A stretch of DNA of 64,000 nucleotides from Streptomyces mutomycini (lineage in GTDB: Bacteria > Actinomycetota > Actinomycetes > Streptomycetales > Streptomycetaceae), in assembly GCF_001700505.1 (NCBI RefSeq), contig NZ_MAPV01000022.1, positions 1 through 64,000 on the forward strand. The letters run 5' to 3'. Within the stretch, counting starts at the first letter, position 1, and every line of letters starts with the position of its first letter. Of this stretch, positions 24,870 to 34,380 are shown in pieces. The notes under the pieces were generated by a model. The model searched no databases and was not told the DNA's origin. It was given only the letters and a program-made list of their open reading frames with translations. The translations under genes and the position numbers were made by a program.

Positions 24870-25730
24870 GTGTACAGCCGCAAGAATCAGCGAGACCTCA
24901 CGCGCACCGAGAAGAAACGCCTGGTCGACGCGATCCTGGAGCTCAAACGCACGGGACGCTACGACGAATTCGTCACCCAGCACCGGCAGTACTACGTCAC
25001 CGACGCCCAGAGCGGACCGCGGCCCGCCCATATGACCCCGTCGTTCTTTCCCTGGCACCGCAGGTACCTGCTGGAGTTCGAGAAGGCGCTGCAGGCCGTC
25101 GACTCCCGTGTGTCGATTCCTTACTGGGACTGGACGCGGGACAGCACGGCGAGCGCGTCCCTCTGGGCCGAGGGCTTCCTCGGTGGCAACGGAAGGCCGG
25201 GCGACCGGCAGGTGATGACCGGGCCGTTCGCCTACCGGCAGGGGAACTGGCGGATCCGTGCGGGAGTCACCGACGACCCCTTCCTGCGGCGCAACTTCGG
25301 CCGGCCCTCCGCGCCCGTCACACTTCCCGTGGCCGCGGACGTGAAGCGCGCGCTGAGCGATCCCGTGTACGACGCCGCACCCTGGAACAGCCTCAGTACC
25401 ACCGGCTTCCGCAACAGGATCGAGGGCTGGGGCATCCGAGGGGGCCGCGGTGTGGCCAACCACAACCGGGTGCACCGCTGGATCGGAGGGTCGATGGCAG
25501 GCGCGGCATCGCCCGACGACCCGGTCTTCTGGCTGCACCACGCCTTCATCGACCTGCTCTGGGCCCGCTGGCAGAAGGCACATCCGCGCTCCCGCTACCT
25601 GCCGGCCCGCGCGCTGCCTGCCGAAGACCCGCAGCGGGGCCGGATCTTCACGCTCGATCAGCCGATGCCCCCGTGGGACGTGGCTCCCTCACAGCTCATG
25701 GACCACACCCGGTACTACCGGTACGTCTGA
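24870..25730 (+). CDS. melC2: MelC2, tyrosinase
   Basis: A 286-residue type-3 copper oxidase that makes dopaquinone from tyrosine, giving melanin. All six copper ligands are present: CuA His38 (VTQH), His54 (PAH) and His63 (FPWHRR), and CuB in ANHNRVH plus FWLHH. It has no signal peptide, because it is carried out by MelC1. It starts with GTG at 24870. Length matches Streptomyces enzymes (about 273-290). The operon suggests the strain can form dark pigment. Confidence 0.96.
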   Translation: MYSRKNQRDLTRTEKKRLVDAILELKRTGRYDEFVTQHRQYYVTDAQSGPRPAHMTPSFFPWHRRYLLEFEKALQAVDSRVSIPYWDWTRDSTASASLWAEGFLGGNGRPGDRQVMTGPFAYRQGNWRIRAGVTDDPFLRRNFGRPSAPVTLPVAADVKRALSDPVYDAAPWNSLSTTGFRNRIEGWGIRGGRGVANHNRVHRWIGGSMAGAASPDDPVFWLHHAFIDLLWARWQKAHPRSRYLPARALPAEDPQRGRIFTLDQPMPPWDVAPSQLMDHTRYYRYV

Positions 25731-25767
25731 GCGGCGCCGGGCCGTGCCCGGACCGGTGCCGGCGGGA

Positions 25768-26049
25768 TCAGTGGCCGTAGCCGTACTCGCCCTTGTCCTC
25801 GTGGCTGTCCGACACGTTCGCGCAGGTGTTGCCGAACGCCGGGTTCAGCAGGGCGATCACGTTCACCGTGTTGCCGCAGACGTTGACCGGGATGTGCACG
25901 GGCACCTGGACGGCGTTGCCCGAAAGGACACCGGGGGAGTGGGCCGCGACGGCCCCCGCTCCGGAGTCGGCGGTAGCCATGCCGGCACCGCCGGCGATCA
26001 GGGCACCGGTACCGGCCATGACGGCGGCCACCTTCGAGATACGCGACAT
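25768..26049 (-). CDS. Short chaplin (hydrophobic surface protein)
   Basis: A 93-residue secreted protein: signal peptide (residues 1-26, cleaved after MATA) and one chaplin domain (about 40-78) with VPVNVCGNTVNVI and FGNTCANVS; the two Cys form the usual disulfide. Short chaplins assemble into amyloid-like rodlets on aerial hyphae and spores. A charged, His/Asp-rich tail of 15 residues (DSHEDKGEYGYGH) follows the domain, which is longer than in typical single-domain chaplins. Start ATG at 26049 with AAGGAG 5 nt away. It lies immediately downstream of the exopolysaccharide operon. Confidence 0.93.
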   Translation of the reverse strand: MSRISKVAAVMAGTGALIAGGAGMATADSGAGAVAAHSPGVLSGNAVQVPVHIPVNVCGNTVNVIALLNPAFGNTCANVSDSHEDKGEYGYGH

Positions 26050-26160
26050 CAGTTCTCCTTGAGAGGGTTGAGACCGGCTGCCGAACGTGCGGCCGGTATG
26101 CCTTGAGAACGCGAAAATCGACAGACGGTAACGGACCAACTCAAAAGTCATCATCCCGGG

Positions 26161-27324
26161 TCAACTCCGGCCGATGAACGCCAACCCGTCCGGTAGCGCG
26201 CTGAGCCGCCCCCGCCAGTCCCGCGCGGCGGGAAAGCGTGACTTCACCGACTCGGCCGCCCGGTCCCGCACGGTCAGTTGCGTCTCGCGCAGTCTCAGCA
26301 GCGGTTCGAGCGAGGAACGGGCCAGCAGCAGACGCTGATTGACCACCGGAACGGGCGCCCAGTGGTTCTTGTACTGCTCCGAGCCGCGCAGGAGACTGAG
26401 CACGCCGCGGTCCAGGCCCTGCGCCTCCCGCGCGATCTCACGCAGCAGCATCGACGAGACGTCCACCTTCCTCTCCCTGAGCCGGGGGTCGGCGCCGTAG
26501 AGGTAACCCCCCGTCAGGTGCGCCGACCGGAACGACAGGTCGGCGGCAACGACCTCGCCGTCGAGCACGAACTCCCTGACCGAGGCCTCGCCGTCGCGCA
26601 CCATCCGGCGGGCGGAGCGCACCAGATGCGCGCAGAAGCGTGGCCGCAGGTGCTCCGGGTTGACCGCTCTGCCGGCCCACTGGAGCTCGTGGAGCCGCAG
26701 CAGGTTGCCGATCGCGACCGACACCCGGTGGACCGGGGCCGTGCGGCACTCGATGCCCAGCGAGTCGATCCTGCGCAGCTTGGCCCGCGCACGCTGGGCA
26801 CGCGGACCCGGCATCCGTCCGACGAGGACGTCGATCGGCTCGGCGGGCAGCTCCATGCACGTCGAGTCGGTGCGGCTGCTCCGGGCGCCGGACCACGCCT
26901 CGAACAGCAGGTGTGCCGAGGCGCCGGGACGCACCTCCCGCAGGTCCACGACCGTGTGCGCGGCCGCCCGCCCGACCCCGTGCTCCAGCGCGGTGACGGC
27001 TGCCACGCTGTCCTCGCCGTCCACCAGGATGTCGAAGAAGTCGGAGATGGCACCGCCCATCGGGACCAGCAGAGGCATCGGACGGTGCGCGAGCATCAAC
27101 GGGACCGCGCCGATCAGACGTCCTCCCCGGCGCGCCAGTACGACGCGGAGCCGGCCGGGGGTTCCGTAGGAGAGCCACCAGGAGTGGAGCCACGCGTGAC
27201 TCTGGAACGGTGTGGCGGTGGGGCAGCGGCGATGCAGGTCACCCCACTCCGCGGCGAGGTCGGCGAAGTCCGGCAGGTCCCTGCAGAGTGTGACGGTGAG
27301 CTGCCCATTACGGTCTGTGTTCAT
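26161..27324 (-). CDS. GNAT/CelD-like (BioF2-type) acetyltransferase of the EPS operon
   Basis: A 387-residue protein with a CelD/BcsL-like (Acetyltransf_6) fold: FQSHAWLHSWWLSYGTPGRLRVVLA at the N-terminus and a second GNAT half around VAADLSFRSAHLTGGYLYGADPRLRER. It is the last gene of the eight-gene exopolysaccharide operon and overlaps the upstream chain-length gene (ATGA, 27321-27324). It most likely acylates a sugar of the polymer or its precursor in the cytoplasm. Acyl donor and acceptor are not determinable. Confidence 0.78.
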   Translation of the reverse strand: MNTDRNGQLTVTLCRDLPDFADLAAEWGDLHRRCPTATPFQSHAWLHSWWLSYGTPGRLRVVLARRGGRLIGAVPLMLAHRPMPLLVPMGGAISDFFDILVDGEDSVAAVTALEHGVGRAAAHTVVDLREVRPGASAHLLFEAWSGARSSRTDSTCMELPAEPIDVLVGRMPGPRAQRARAKLRRIDSLGIECRTAPVHRVSVAIGNLLRLHELQWAGRAVNPEHLRPRFCAHLVRSARRMVRDGEASVREFVLDGEVVAADLSFRSAHLTGGYLYGADPRLRERKVDVSSMLLREIAREAQGLDRGVLSLLRGSEQYKNHWAPVPVVNQRLLLARSSLEPLLRLRETQLTVRDRAAESVKSRFPAARDWRGRLSALPDGLAFIGRS

Positions 27325-27989
27325 CGTGCGAACTCCCTCTCGTCGGTGGTCCCGCCCTGTGCGGGGCCCGGTACCTGGGCTGTGGCGCCCCGGCGTCCGG
27401 GGCGGGGGCGGACGAGCAGGACCAGCCCGCCCACCAGCCCGCCGGCGCCGGCGCCCACAGCCGTGCCGAGCGGCACGGAGGGGGAGACGGGTTCGGCCGG
27501 CGGCACGGCGTGCGAGAACTTGATCAGCTTCACGCCGGTGTCCTTCGCCACGTGCCCGCTGCTGACGACGACTGCCTCGGTCACCGCGTTCGCGATGTCA
27601 GCGGCACGGTCCCTGTCGTCCGACGTACCGGTGACCGCGATCATGGGTGAGTCGGGGGAGGTCTCGGACCGCACATGAGTGCGCAGTTCACGCACCGGCT
27701 CCCCGGCCGCCCCCTTGGCGTAGGCCAGGGTGGCGTCGCTGGTGGCCAGCCGGCCGTACGACTGCGCGTACCCCAGCGCCGCCGCCGGATCGATGTCCTT
27801 GCCGGCGGTGACCACCGCGTAGCTGGTCGCCGCGTACTGGGGCTGGGCGAGCATGCCGTAGGACAGTCCGCAGGCCGCTCCGAGCAGGACACAGGCAGGC
27901 AGGGGCCACCAGCTGGGCCGTACGAATGCGGGGCGGAGCCGGCGGAAGTGTCCGGGGACGGCCCGCTGCTGCTCGGGAGACTCGGTCAT
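27321..27989 (-). CDS. Wzz/YveK-like polysaccharide chain-length (co-polymerase) protein
   Basis: A 222-residue protein with two membrane helices (about 25-48 and 178-200) flanking an extracytoplasmic region (QYAATSYAVVTAGKDIDPAA, then DIANAVTEAVV). This is the classic polysaccharide co-polymerase layout. The C-terminus is short and has no Walker A motif, so no tyrosine kinase is fused. It would set the chain length of the polymer together with the Wzy-like gene. It overlaps its neighbours by ATGA at both ends. Confidence 0.85.
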   Translation of the reverse strand: MTESPEQQRAVPGHFRRLRPAFVRPSWWPLPACVLLGAACGLSYGMLAQPQYAATSYAVVTAGKDIDPAAALGYAQSYGRLATSDATLAYAKGAAGEPVRELRTHVRSETSPDSPMIAVTGTSDDRDRAADIANAVTEAVVVSSGHVAKDTGVKLIKFSHAVPPAEPVSPSVPLGTAVGAGAGGLVGGLVLLVRPRPGRRGATAQVPGPAQGGTTDEREFAR

Positions 27990-29140
27990 GGGTGTGCTCT
28001 CTCGGTCGGGGGAACTGGGGCGGTGCCGACGGCCTGCGCGTAGACGTCCATGAGGCGCCGGCTGCTGAGCCTGATGTCGTAGTGGGCCACGGCGGGGGGC
28101 GGCGCCAGCCTGCGGACGCCGCTCTCCATGCGGTGCCGCAGCACGGCGGTCAGCTCGTCCGTGGGATCGGCGGCGCCGGAGGCACGTCCGATACGGGTGG
28201 CACCGGGCACGCGGCCGCCGCCCGGCAGGTCCTCGATGGCGGGGCAGGCCGCGTGCACCACGGGGAGCCCCGCGGCCAGGGCCTCCACGACGGCGAGACC
28301 GAAGGACTCCTCGCGGGACGCCGAGACGAAGGTGTCCACGGCGCCGAGCACCGCGGGGATGCCGGGAGCGGCGTCCATGGTGCCGCACTCGCCGAGGAAC
28401 GTGACACGCCCGGACACACCGAGCCGGGCGGCCAGGGCGCGCAGCGATCCGGCCTCCGGGCCGTCCCCGGCCAGCAGGAGCCGGGCGCCGGGCAGCGAGG
28501 CGACGGCGCGGATCAGCAGGTCGAAGCGTTTGCCGGGGACCATCCTGCCCACGCCGCCCACCACGAAGGCCGCGTCGGGAAGGCCCAGCGAGGCCCGTGT
28601 GGCGCGCCGTCGCACGGGGTCGAAGCGGAAGGCGGCCGCGTCGATGCCGTTGGGCACGGTATGGATACGGGCCGGCGGCACACCCCAGTCGCGCAGTCTG
28701 CCCGCGACGGTGTCGGAAACGGCGACCGTCGCCGCCCCGAGCCGCTCGGTGCGCAGATAGAGCTCCCGCGTACCACGGGTGAGGGGCCGCCCCTCGATCT
28801 CCGCGCGCCCCAGCGAATGCTCCGTCGACACGACGGTGGTCCCGGCGAGCCGCGCGGCGATCCGGCCGTAGACACACGCCCGGTAGAGGTGCGTGTGAAC
28901 GAGGTCGTACGCACCCCGGCGGATGAGGCGGGCCAGCCGGGGCACCGCGCCCAGGTCACGGTTGCTCCGCATCCCCAGGTCCCGGACACGGACGCCGTCG
29001 GCACGCAGCCCCTCCGCGACCGCTCCCGGGTTGGTGAGCGTCACGACGTCGCAGCGCACCGGCAGATGACGCAGCAGCAGCCGCAACTGCTGTTCGGCCC
29101 CGCCGACACCGAGTCCCGTGATGACGTGCAGTGCCTTCAC
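27986..29140 (-). CDS. GT4 glycosyltransferase (EPS operon)
   Basis: A 384-residue GT-B enzyme. The N-terminal domain has VITGLGVGGAEQQL. The C-terminal domain has VGRMVPGKRFDLLIRA and the E-x7-E motif SREESFGLAVVEALAAG, marking the nucleotide-sugar site of family GT4. Starts at GTG overlapping the deacetylase stop (GTGA at 29137-29140). It adds one sugar to the lipid-linked repeat unit on the cytoplasmic face. Confidence 0.92.
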   Translation of the reverse strand: MKALHVITGLGVGGAEQQLRLLLRHLPVRCDVVTLTNPGAVAEGLRADGVRVRDLGMRSNRDLGAVPRLARLIRRGAYDLVHTHLYRACVYGRIAARLAGTTVVSTEHSLGRAEIEGRPLTRGTRELYLRTERLGAATVAVSDTVAGRLRDWGVPPARIHTVPNGIDAAAFRFDPVRRRATRASLGLPDAAFVVGGVGRMVPGKRFDLLIRAVASLPGARLLLAGDGPEAGSLRALAARLGVSGRVTFLGECGTMDAAPGIPAVLGAVDTFVSASREESFGLAVVEALAAGLPVVHAACPAIEDLPGGGRVPGATRIGRASGAADPTDELTAVLRHRMESGVRRLAPPPAVAHYDIRLSSRRLMDVYAQAVGTAPVPPTERAHP

Positions 29141-29907
29141 CCGGCGTCACCCGGCCCCATGGTGCCGGCCGACCGGTACCTCAGCCGGTGCCGGATCTCC
29201 TTCGCCCGCATGCGTGCGCCTTGGTCGGCGTGGCTGATGTGCGTGCGGGGAAGGGCGAGCGGTCCTGACAGTGCGCCGGGAGACAGCGCGCAGCCGTAGG
29301 TGTATCCCGCCTCCCGTACGGACTCGGTCACCCGCAGGTCGGCCGTTCCGTACGGGTAGCAGAAGCCGGACGGCGCCTGCCCGGTGATGCGGCGCAGCGC
29401 GTCCCGGCTGCCGAGGGTCTCCCGGCGCAGTTCGTCGTCGGACAGCGCCGTCAGGTCCTGGTGGAGCATCCCGTGCGAGCCGACCTCCATCCCCGCCGCG
29501 GCGACGGTACGGATGCCCTCCTCGTTCAGCAGCGGCCGGCGCGGGCCGAGCGGATCCCAGGCGTTGGAACCACCGGGACGGCCGGGCAGGACGAACACCG
29601 TCGCGGCGCAGCCGTGGGCGAGCAGCACCGGGAGCGCCTCGTCGACGAAATCCGCGTACCCGTCGTCGAAGGTGAGCCCGACCAGCCCCCGCTTCCCGGT
29701 GGCCCAGGCGTCCAGCAGCGCCGTGACTCCCACGCCGGTCAGCCCCCGGCGCCGCAGCCAGGTCAGCTGCTGGTCCAGGCGGTCCGCGGAGACGGTGATG
29801 CCATAGGGATCGTCGGTGGGATCGCTCACCGAGTGGTAGGTCAGGATCCACGGCTGGGACCGGAGGGGGATCGTACGGGCACGGGGCGGCGAGGTGTCAG
29901 CGGCCAT
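29137..29907 (-). CDS. Polysaccharide deacetylase
   Basis: A 256-residue NodB-homology (CE4) protein. YHSVSD begins the fold, GLTFDDGYADF supplies the catalytic and metal-binding Asp pair, and SHGMLHQDL the two metal His. There is no signal peptide, which suggests action on an intracellular lipid-linked intermediate rather than on finished polymer. Start ATG at 29907; it overlaps the flippase 3' end by 11 bp. Deacetylation of an N-acetyl sugar could create a cationic polymer. Confidence 0.88.
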   Translation of the reverse strand: MAADTSPPRARTIPLRSQPWILTYHSVSDPTDDPYGITVSADRLDQQLTWLRRRGLTGVGVTALLDAWATGKRGLVGLTFDDGYADFVDEALPVLLAHGCAATVFVLPGRPGGSNAWDPLGPRRPLLNEEGIRTVAAAGMEVGSHGMLHQDLTALSDDELRRETLGSRDALRRITGQAPSGFCYPYGTADLRVTESVREAGYTYGCALSPGALSGPLALPRTHISHADQGARMRAKEIRHRLRYRSAGTMGPGDAG

Positions 29908-31528
29908 GGGGGAACCTCTGTCGGATGAGGGCCAGCAGATGAACGGCTTCCGGGGCCCGGAGTGCGAGCCCCGTGAGAAGGAATGCCGTGGGTACGAGAA
30001 GGCAGCCGGCCGCCAGACCCGGCAGCGGCCCCGGCACCAGGCCCGTGGCCAGCGCGCCGGAGGCCGCGGCGACCGCCGCGGCGGCCGCCGGCCTGGCGAG
30101 GGAGAGGGCGACCGCCCCGGGCCGTACGGCGACCGCCCGTGAGCCCAGCCCCATGAGCATGAGCACGGCGGCTGCGCTGATGCCGAGGGCGTTGGCCGCC
30201 GCGATGCCGTCGACGCCGAAGGGGCCGGCCAGGAGCAGCCCGGCCGCGGTGGTGACCAGCAGCCCGCAGCACATCGCGCCGAGCGGGTACCAGGTGGGCC
30301 GGCCGGCCGAGAAGAACGGCCTGCACAGGGCACCGACCAGCGTGTGGCCGAGCAGACCGAGCGCGTAGACCCGCATGACACCGGCCGTGGCGGCGGTGTC
30401 CGCGGCGTCGAAGGCGCCGCGCTGGAAGAGGACTTCGACGATTCCGGGCGCGCAGCCCAGCACCGTCGCCGCGCCCAGCAGCACCACCGTCCCGGCCAGG
30501 GCGAGATCACGTTCGACCCGCCGCCGGGCACCCTCCCGGTCCCCGGCGGCCATGGCCCGCGCGACGACGGGGAAGGTCACCGTGCAGATCATCATGGACA
30601 GCACCATCGGCAGCTGCGCGACCTTCTGCGCGTAGTTGAGATGGGAGATCGCCCCGTCCGGCAGGGACGAGGCGAGGAACCGCTCGACCAGGACCTGCGA
30701 CTGACGGCTCACCACGAACAGCACGACCGGGGCCAGGACCGTCGCCCCGAACAGCGCGGGACCCCGCTCCCGTGCCACCCGCTTCCCGCTCCGTCCCGGC
30801 ATCAGCCGCAGGAACGTGGGCAGCAGGGTGAGGATCATCAGCAGGCTGCCGACGGCGACCCCCGCGGCCGCGGCGCGCACACCCCAGACGGAGTGCAGCG
30901 CCAGGGTCGTGCCGATGATGCCGACGTTGTACGCGATGTAGACACCGGCCGGCGCCAGGAACCGGCCGTGCGCCCGCAGCGCCGCGCTGAAGTACCCCGT
31001 GACGCCGAAGGTGAGCACGGTGACGGCCGTCAGACGCGTGCAGTCCACCGCGAGCCGGGGATCGTCCAGTCCGGGAGCCAGGATGCCGACGGCCCACGGG
31101 GCGCCCCAGACCAGCAGCCCGCCCGCGCAGGCCAGCGAGGCGAACAGCCGGGGGAGGGTGCCGGTCACCAGGGCGCGGACCGGATCCGTCGCGTGGCCGC
31201 CGGCGGTGCGCTGTGTCAGGGCCAGGCTGAACGCCGGCACGAGCAGCAGCGCCATGCCGTCCTCGATCAGCAGCGTGGCCGCCATCTCCGGCACCGTCCA
31301 GGCGATGAGGAAGGCGTCGCTGGCATGGCTGGCACCGAAGAGCCTGGCGACGGCCTGGTCACGGACGAGCCCCAGCAGGGCGGCGACCACGGTCAGCCCC
31401 GCGGCGCCGCCCGCCGCCCTGGCCAGGAAGCGGCCGGACCGTACCTGAGCGTCCGGCGTGCAGGGTCCGGCGGCCTTCATCCCGGCGGCCGTCGTCTCCG
31501 CGGCCGGATCCGTGGCGGTCCCGCTCAC
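29897..31528 (-). CDS. MurJ/MviN-family lipid-linked oligosaccharide flippase
   Basis: A 543-residue membrane protein with about 14 helices. GGAAGLTVVAALLGLVRDQAVARLFG is the family opening, and VVSRQSQVLVERFLASSLPDGAISHLNYA holds the central charged motif. Start GTG at 31528 overlaps the ligase stop (GTGA). In an EPS operon such a MurJ-like protein most probably flips the undecaprenyl-linked repeat unit (a Wzx role); it is probably not the essential lipid II flippase. It is followed by the deacetylase. Confidence 0.88.
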   Translation of the reverse strand: MSGTATDPAAETTAAGMKAAGPCTPDAQVRSGRFLARAAGGAAGLTVVAALLGLVRDQAVARLFGASHASDAFLIAWTVPEMAATLLIEDGMALLLVPAFSLALTQRTAGGHATDPVRALVTGTLPRLFASLACAGGLLVWGAPWAVGILAPGLDDPRLAVDCTRLTAVTVLTFGVTGYFSAALRAHGRFLAPAGVYIAYNVGIIGTTLALHSVWGVRAAAAGVAVGSLLMILTLLPTFLRLMPGRSGKRVARERGPALFGATVLAPVVLFVVSRQSQVLVERFLASSLPDGAISHLNYAQKVAQLPMVLSMMICTVTFPVVARAMAAGDREGARRRVERDLALAGTVVLLGAATVLGCAPGIVEVLFQRGAFDAADTAATAGVMRVYALGLLGHTLVGALCRPFFSAGRPTWYPLGAMCCGLLVTTAAGLLLAGPFGVDGIAAANALGISAAAVLMLMGLGSRAVAVRPGAVALSLARPAAAAAVAAASGALATGLVPGPLPGLAAGCLLVPTAFLLTGLALRAPEAVHLLALIRQRFPHGR

Positions 31529-32886
31529 CCGGCACTCGTCCTCTCCGGTCCGCCGAGCGCCCACCACGCGGAGAGGCCGAGCACGATCCCGGTCAGGACG
31601 GTGGAGGGGCCGCCGATGTCCGCGTACAGGAAGTCGACCGTCTGCCAGGTCATCAGCCCGACGGCGGCGAGACCGCAGTCGACGGCCGCGGCCCCCCGGG
31701 CGCGTGCGGGCACCAGCCTGCGCACCCCGCCCGCCAGGAGCGCCGCCCATGAGCCCACCAGCGCGGTGAAGCCGATGAGGCCCTGCTCGCTGAGCACCAG
31801 CAGATACATGTTGTGAGGGGAGAGCAGCGGCTGCTTGCGGAACTCCTGTCCGGCCCCCGCCGTGTCACTCCCGGCGGAGAGCCCGATCGAGGCGTGCCCG
31901 TCCCGGTGCGCCGGAAAGCCCTTGAGGCCCACGCCGGTCGCGGGCTGCTCGCGCCACATCCCCGCCGCGGCTGCCCACATGGTGTAGCGGTCGCTGACCG
32001 ACCGGTCCGGGGCGCTGGTCACCTCCGTGATGCTGGTGAGCCGCTGCGAGACCATCTCGGACCCGACGCCGAAACCACCGACCAGCACGACTCCTGCCGC
32101 GCCGAGCACCGCCAGCGCGCGGACGGCCTGCCGGAGCCCGGTCAGCGCGATCACCGCGAGTACTCCCGCCGCCGTCGCGATCCACGCACCCCGGCTGAAG
32201 GACAGGGTGAGCGGGACGACCAGCAGCGCGGCGGTCACGGGAGCCCACGGCCTCAGCCTGCGAGGCGTGCCGGCGGGGGTGCGGAGCGCGTACGCGGCGG
32301 CCGCGACCAGGCCGTAGCCGACGACCGTGGCCATCCCCATCACATCGCCGGGCCCGAACGTGCCGACCGCGCGGATGTCCTCCCCCATGTAGGAGGCGCC
32401 GGAACCGGTGACGTACTGGTGGACACCGGTCGCGCCCTGGACGACCGCGAGCAGGACGAGCGCGCCGGCGACGGCCCGGAAACCCCAGGCGTCCCTGACC
32501 AGGAGGAGGACGGCGGCCGGCACCAGGACGAAGACCTGCAGATACCGCACGAACCCCGGCAGGGCCGCGACCGGATCCGCGGCGGTGACCGTGGCCAGGG
32601 CCAGGCCCACGGCCGGCAGCCCCAGCACGACCGCCGCGGCGGGAGTCAGCGGGCGTCGTCGCAGGAACAGCAGACGGCCCACGCAGACGAGCACCGCCGC
32701 ACCCGAGAGGAGGTCGGCAGCCGGAACGCCGAGGACGGTGCCCCCCACAGTGCCGTCGGCGGGTACCCCCACGAGCAGGACCGTCGCGATCAGCGGCAGC
32801 AACGGCCATCGGACACCCCGCCCCCCGAGGGATGTCCTCCGCCGGGTGATCGGTACGGCGGGCGCCGCGGCCTCGGTGAGTGTCAC
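31525..32886 (-). CDS. O-antigen ligase / Wzy-type polymerase
   Basis: A 453-residue membrane protein with about 11-12 helices and the large external loop of the Wzy/WaaL family. The loop carries SVSDRYTMWAAAAGMWREQPATGVGLKGFP and SPHNMYLLVLSEQGLIG, the latter with the conserved His. It begins with GTG three nt after the sugar-transferase stop. It would polymerise flipped repeat units outside the membrane or transfer them to an acceptor. Confidence 0.9.
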   Translation of the reverse strand: MTLTEAAAPAVPITRRRTSLGGRGVRWPLLPLIATVLLVGVPADGTVGGTVLGVPAADLLSGAAVLVCVGRLLFLRRRPLTPAAAVVLGLPAVGLALATVTAADPVAALPGFVRYLQVFVLVPAAVLLLVRDAWGFRAVAGALVLLAVVQGATGVHQYVTGSGASYMGEDIRAVGTFGPGDVMGMATVVGYGLVAAAAYALRTPAGTPRRLRPWAPVTAALLVVPLTLSFSRGAWIATAAGVLAVIALTGLRQAVRALAVLGAAGVVLVGGFGVGSEMVSQRLTSITEVTSAPDRSVSDRYTMWAAAAGMWREQPATGVGLKGFPAHRDGHASIGLSAGSDTAGAGQEFRKQPLLSPHNMYLLVLSEQGLIGFTALVGSWAALLAGGVRRLVPARARGAAAVDCGLAAVGLMTWQTVDFLYADIGGPSTVLTGIVLGLSAWWALGGPERTSAG

Positions 32887-32889
32887 GGT

Positions 32890-34380
32890 TCAGCTGCCTC
32901 CGAGCCGGAACACCGAGCCGGCCGTGCGCGCAAGCACGCACACGTCCTGCCACAGTGACCAGGTCTCGATGTACCGGTTGTCGAAGCGGGCCCGGTCCTC
33001 GATGGAGGTGTCACCGCGCAGCCCGTGCACCTGGGCCAGTCCCGTGATGCCGACGGGCATCCGGTGCCGGGACCGGTAGCCCGGGTGCATACGGTTGAAC
33101 TGTGCGACGAAGTAGGGGCGTTCGGGGCGTGGTCCGACCAGGCTCATGTCGCCTCGCACGACGTTCCACAGCTGGGGAAGCTCGTCGAGGGAGGTCCTGC
33201 GCAGCATCCGGCCGACGCGGCTCATGCGCCGGTCCGCCGACACGTTCCACCGGGTGGCCGACTCGTGCGCGTCGCCCGGGCGCAAGGTGCGGAACTTCAA
33301 CAGGACGAACGGCCGTCCGTGCTCGCCGATCCGCTCCTGCCGGAAGATCACGCCCGGACCGTCGCACATGCGTACGGCGAGTGCGCATGCGCCCATCACC
33401 GGGGACGCCGCGACCAGGGCTACCGTGGCCAGGACGGCGTCCATCGCCCGCTTCACGCGGTGAGCCGCCGGACGGTGCGGCCGGGGATGCAGCGAATGCG
33501 CCGCGAATCCCCATACGTGGTCCGGCCGGGCCGCCGGCCGGCAGTCCGCGACCGTCCCCTGATCGGTGATCAGCCACACGCGGCAGCCGTGGCGCGTGAA
33601 CAGAGCGAGGAGTTCCGCCCCGTCGGGCGTGGCCTCGGGCGGGGCCGTGAAGACGGCGTGCCGTACGGAGTTCTGCACGACCGCCCGTGCCGCGGCCTGC
33701 ACCGAAACGAGGACGGGCAGCGGTACTTGTCGCGTGGACGCGCCTGCCGCCTCTTCCGCGTCCGTGCCTGAGCCCACGACCCGGCCGACCGGCCGCATCC
33801 CGTAGCGCGTGTGCTCCTGCAGGACGGCGACGACCCGGCCGGCGACCGGACCGTCGCCGATCACCAGGGCGGACTGCGGATCGCGTGCGGCCGACCACAT
33901 CCGGAACCGGTGGACGAGGGCGCGTGCGCCGCAGCACACCACGGCCTGGACGCCGGACGCGCAGCCGAGCGTCACCCATCCCGCTGCACGGCTGGAGTCG
34001 TACGCGGCCACCGCCTCGGCGACGGCGTACCACTGCACCGCGGCCAGCCCGGCCAGCGCGGGCAGTTCCGCCAGGGCGGACGGGGAGAGCCCGGGCCTGT
34101 AGAGGCCCCGGTAGGCGTGCAGGAGCAACTGGACGGCCGGCAGCAGGAGGAGGACGAACGGTGGCCACCGGTCGGGGCCGGCCAGTGCCACGGCCAGGCC
34201 GAGCGCGAGCACGTCGGAGACCATCAGCGCCGCCGGTGCCCGCCGTCGAGTCGCGCCTCCGGCGGTCCGTGGGACCCGAGCGTCCTCCCCGCCGCTGCGC
34301 GGCGGGCTGATCACGGCAGCCGCACGCCGTACGGCGGTTGCCTGGGCGGCTCGCGGGGCAGGTGCACTCTCCGTCGTCAT
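32890..34380 (-). CDS. Polyprenyl glycosylphosphotransferase (initiating sugar transferase, WbaP/CpsE type)
   Basis: A 496-residue protein with four N-terminal membrane helices (about 50-150), a Rossmann-like middle domain (about 165-290) and, from about residue 308, the bacterial sugar transferase domain: KRAMDAVLA, RQERIG, KFRTL, DELPQLWNVVRGDMSLVGPRPE and a conserved C-terminus. It transfers a sugar-1-phosphate from a nucleotide sugar to undecaprenyl phosphate and so starts repeat-unit assembly. Start ATG at 34380 overlaps the preceding GT4 stop (ATGA). Confidence 0.94.
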   Translation of the reverse strand: MTTESAPAPRAAQATAVRRAAAVISPPRSGGEDARVPRTAGGATRRRAPAALMVSDVLALGLAVALAGPDRWPPFVLLLLPAVQLLLHAYRGLYRPGLSPSALAELPALAGLAAVQWYAVAEAVAAYDSSRAAGWVTLGCASGVQAVVCCGARALVHRFRMWSAARDPQSALVIGDGPVAGRVVAVLQEHTRYGMRPVGRVVGSGTDAEEAAGASTRQVPLPVLVSVQAAARAVVQNSVRHAVFTAPPEATPDGAELLALFTRHGCRVWLITDQGTVADCRPAARPDHVWGFAAHSLHPRPHRPAAHRVKRAMDAVLATVALVAASPVMGACALAVRMCDGPGVIFRQERIGEHGRPFVLLKFRTLRPGDAHESATRWNVSADRRMSRVGRMLRRTSLDELPQLWNVVRGDMSLVGPRPERPYFVAQFNRMHPGYRSRHRMPVGITGLAQVHGLRGDTSIEDRARFDNRYIETWSLWQDVCVLARTAGSVFRLGGS

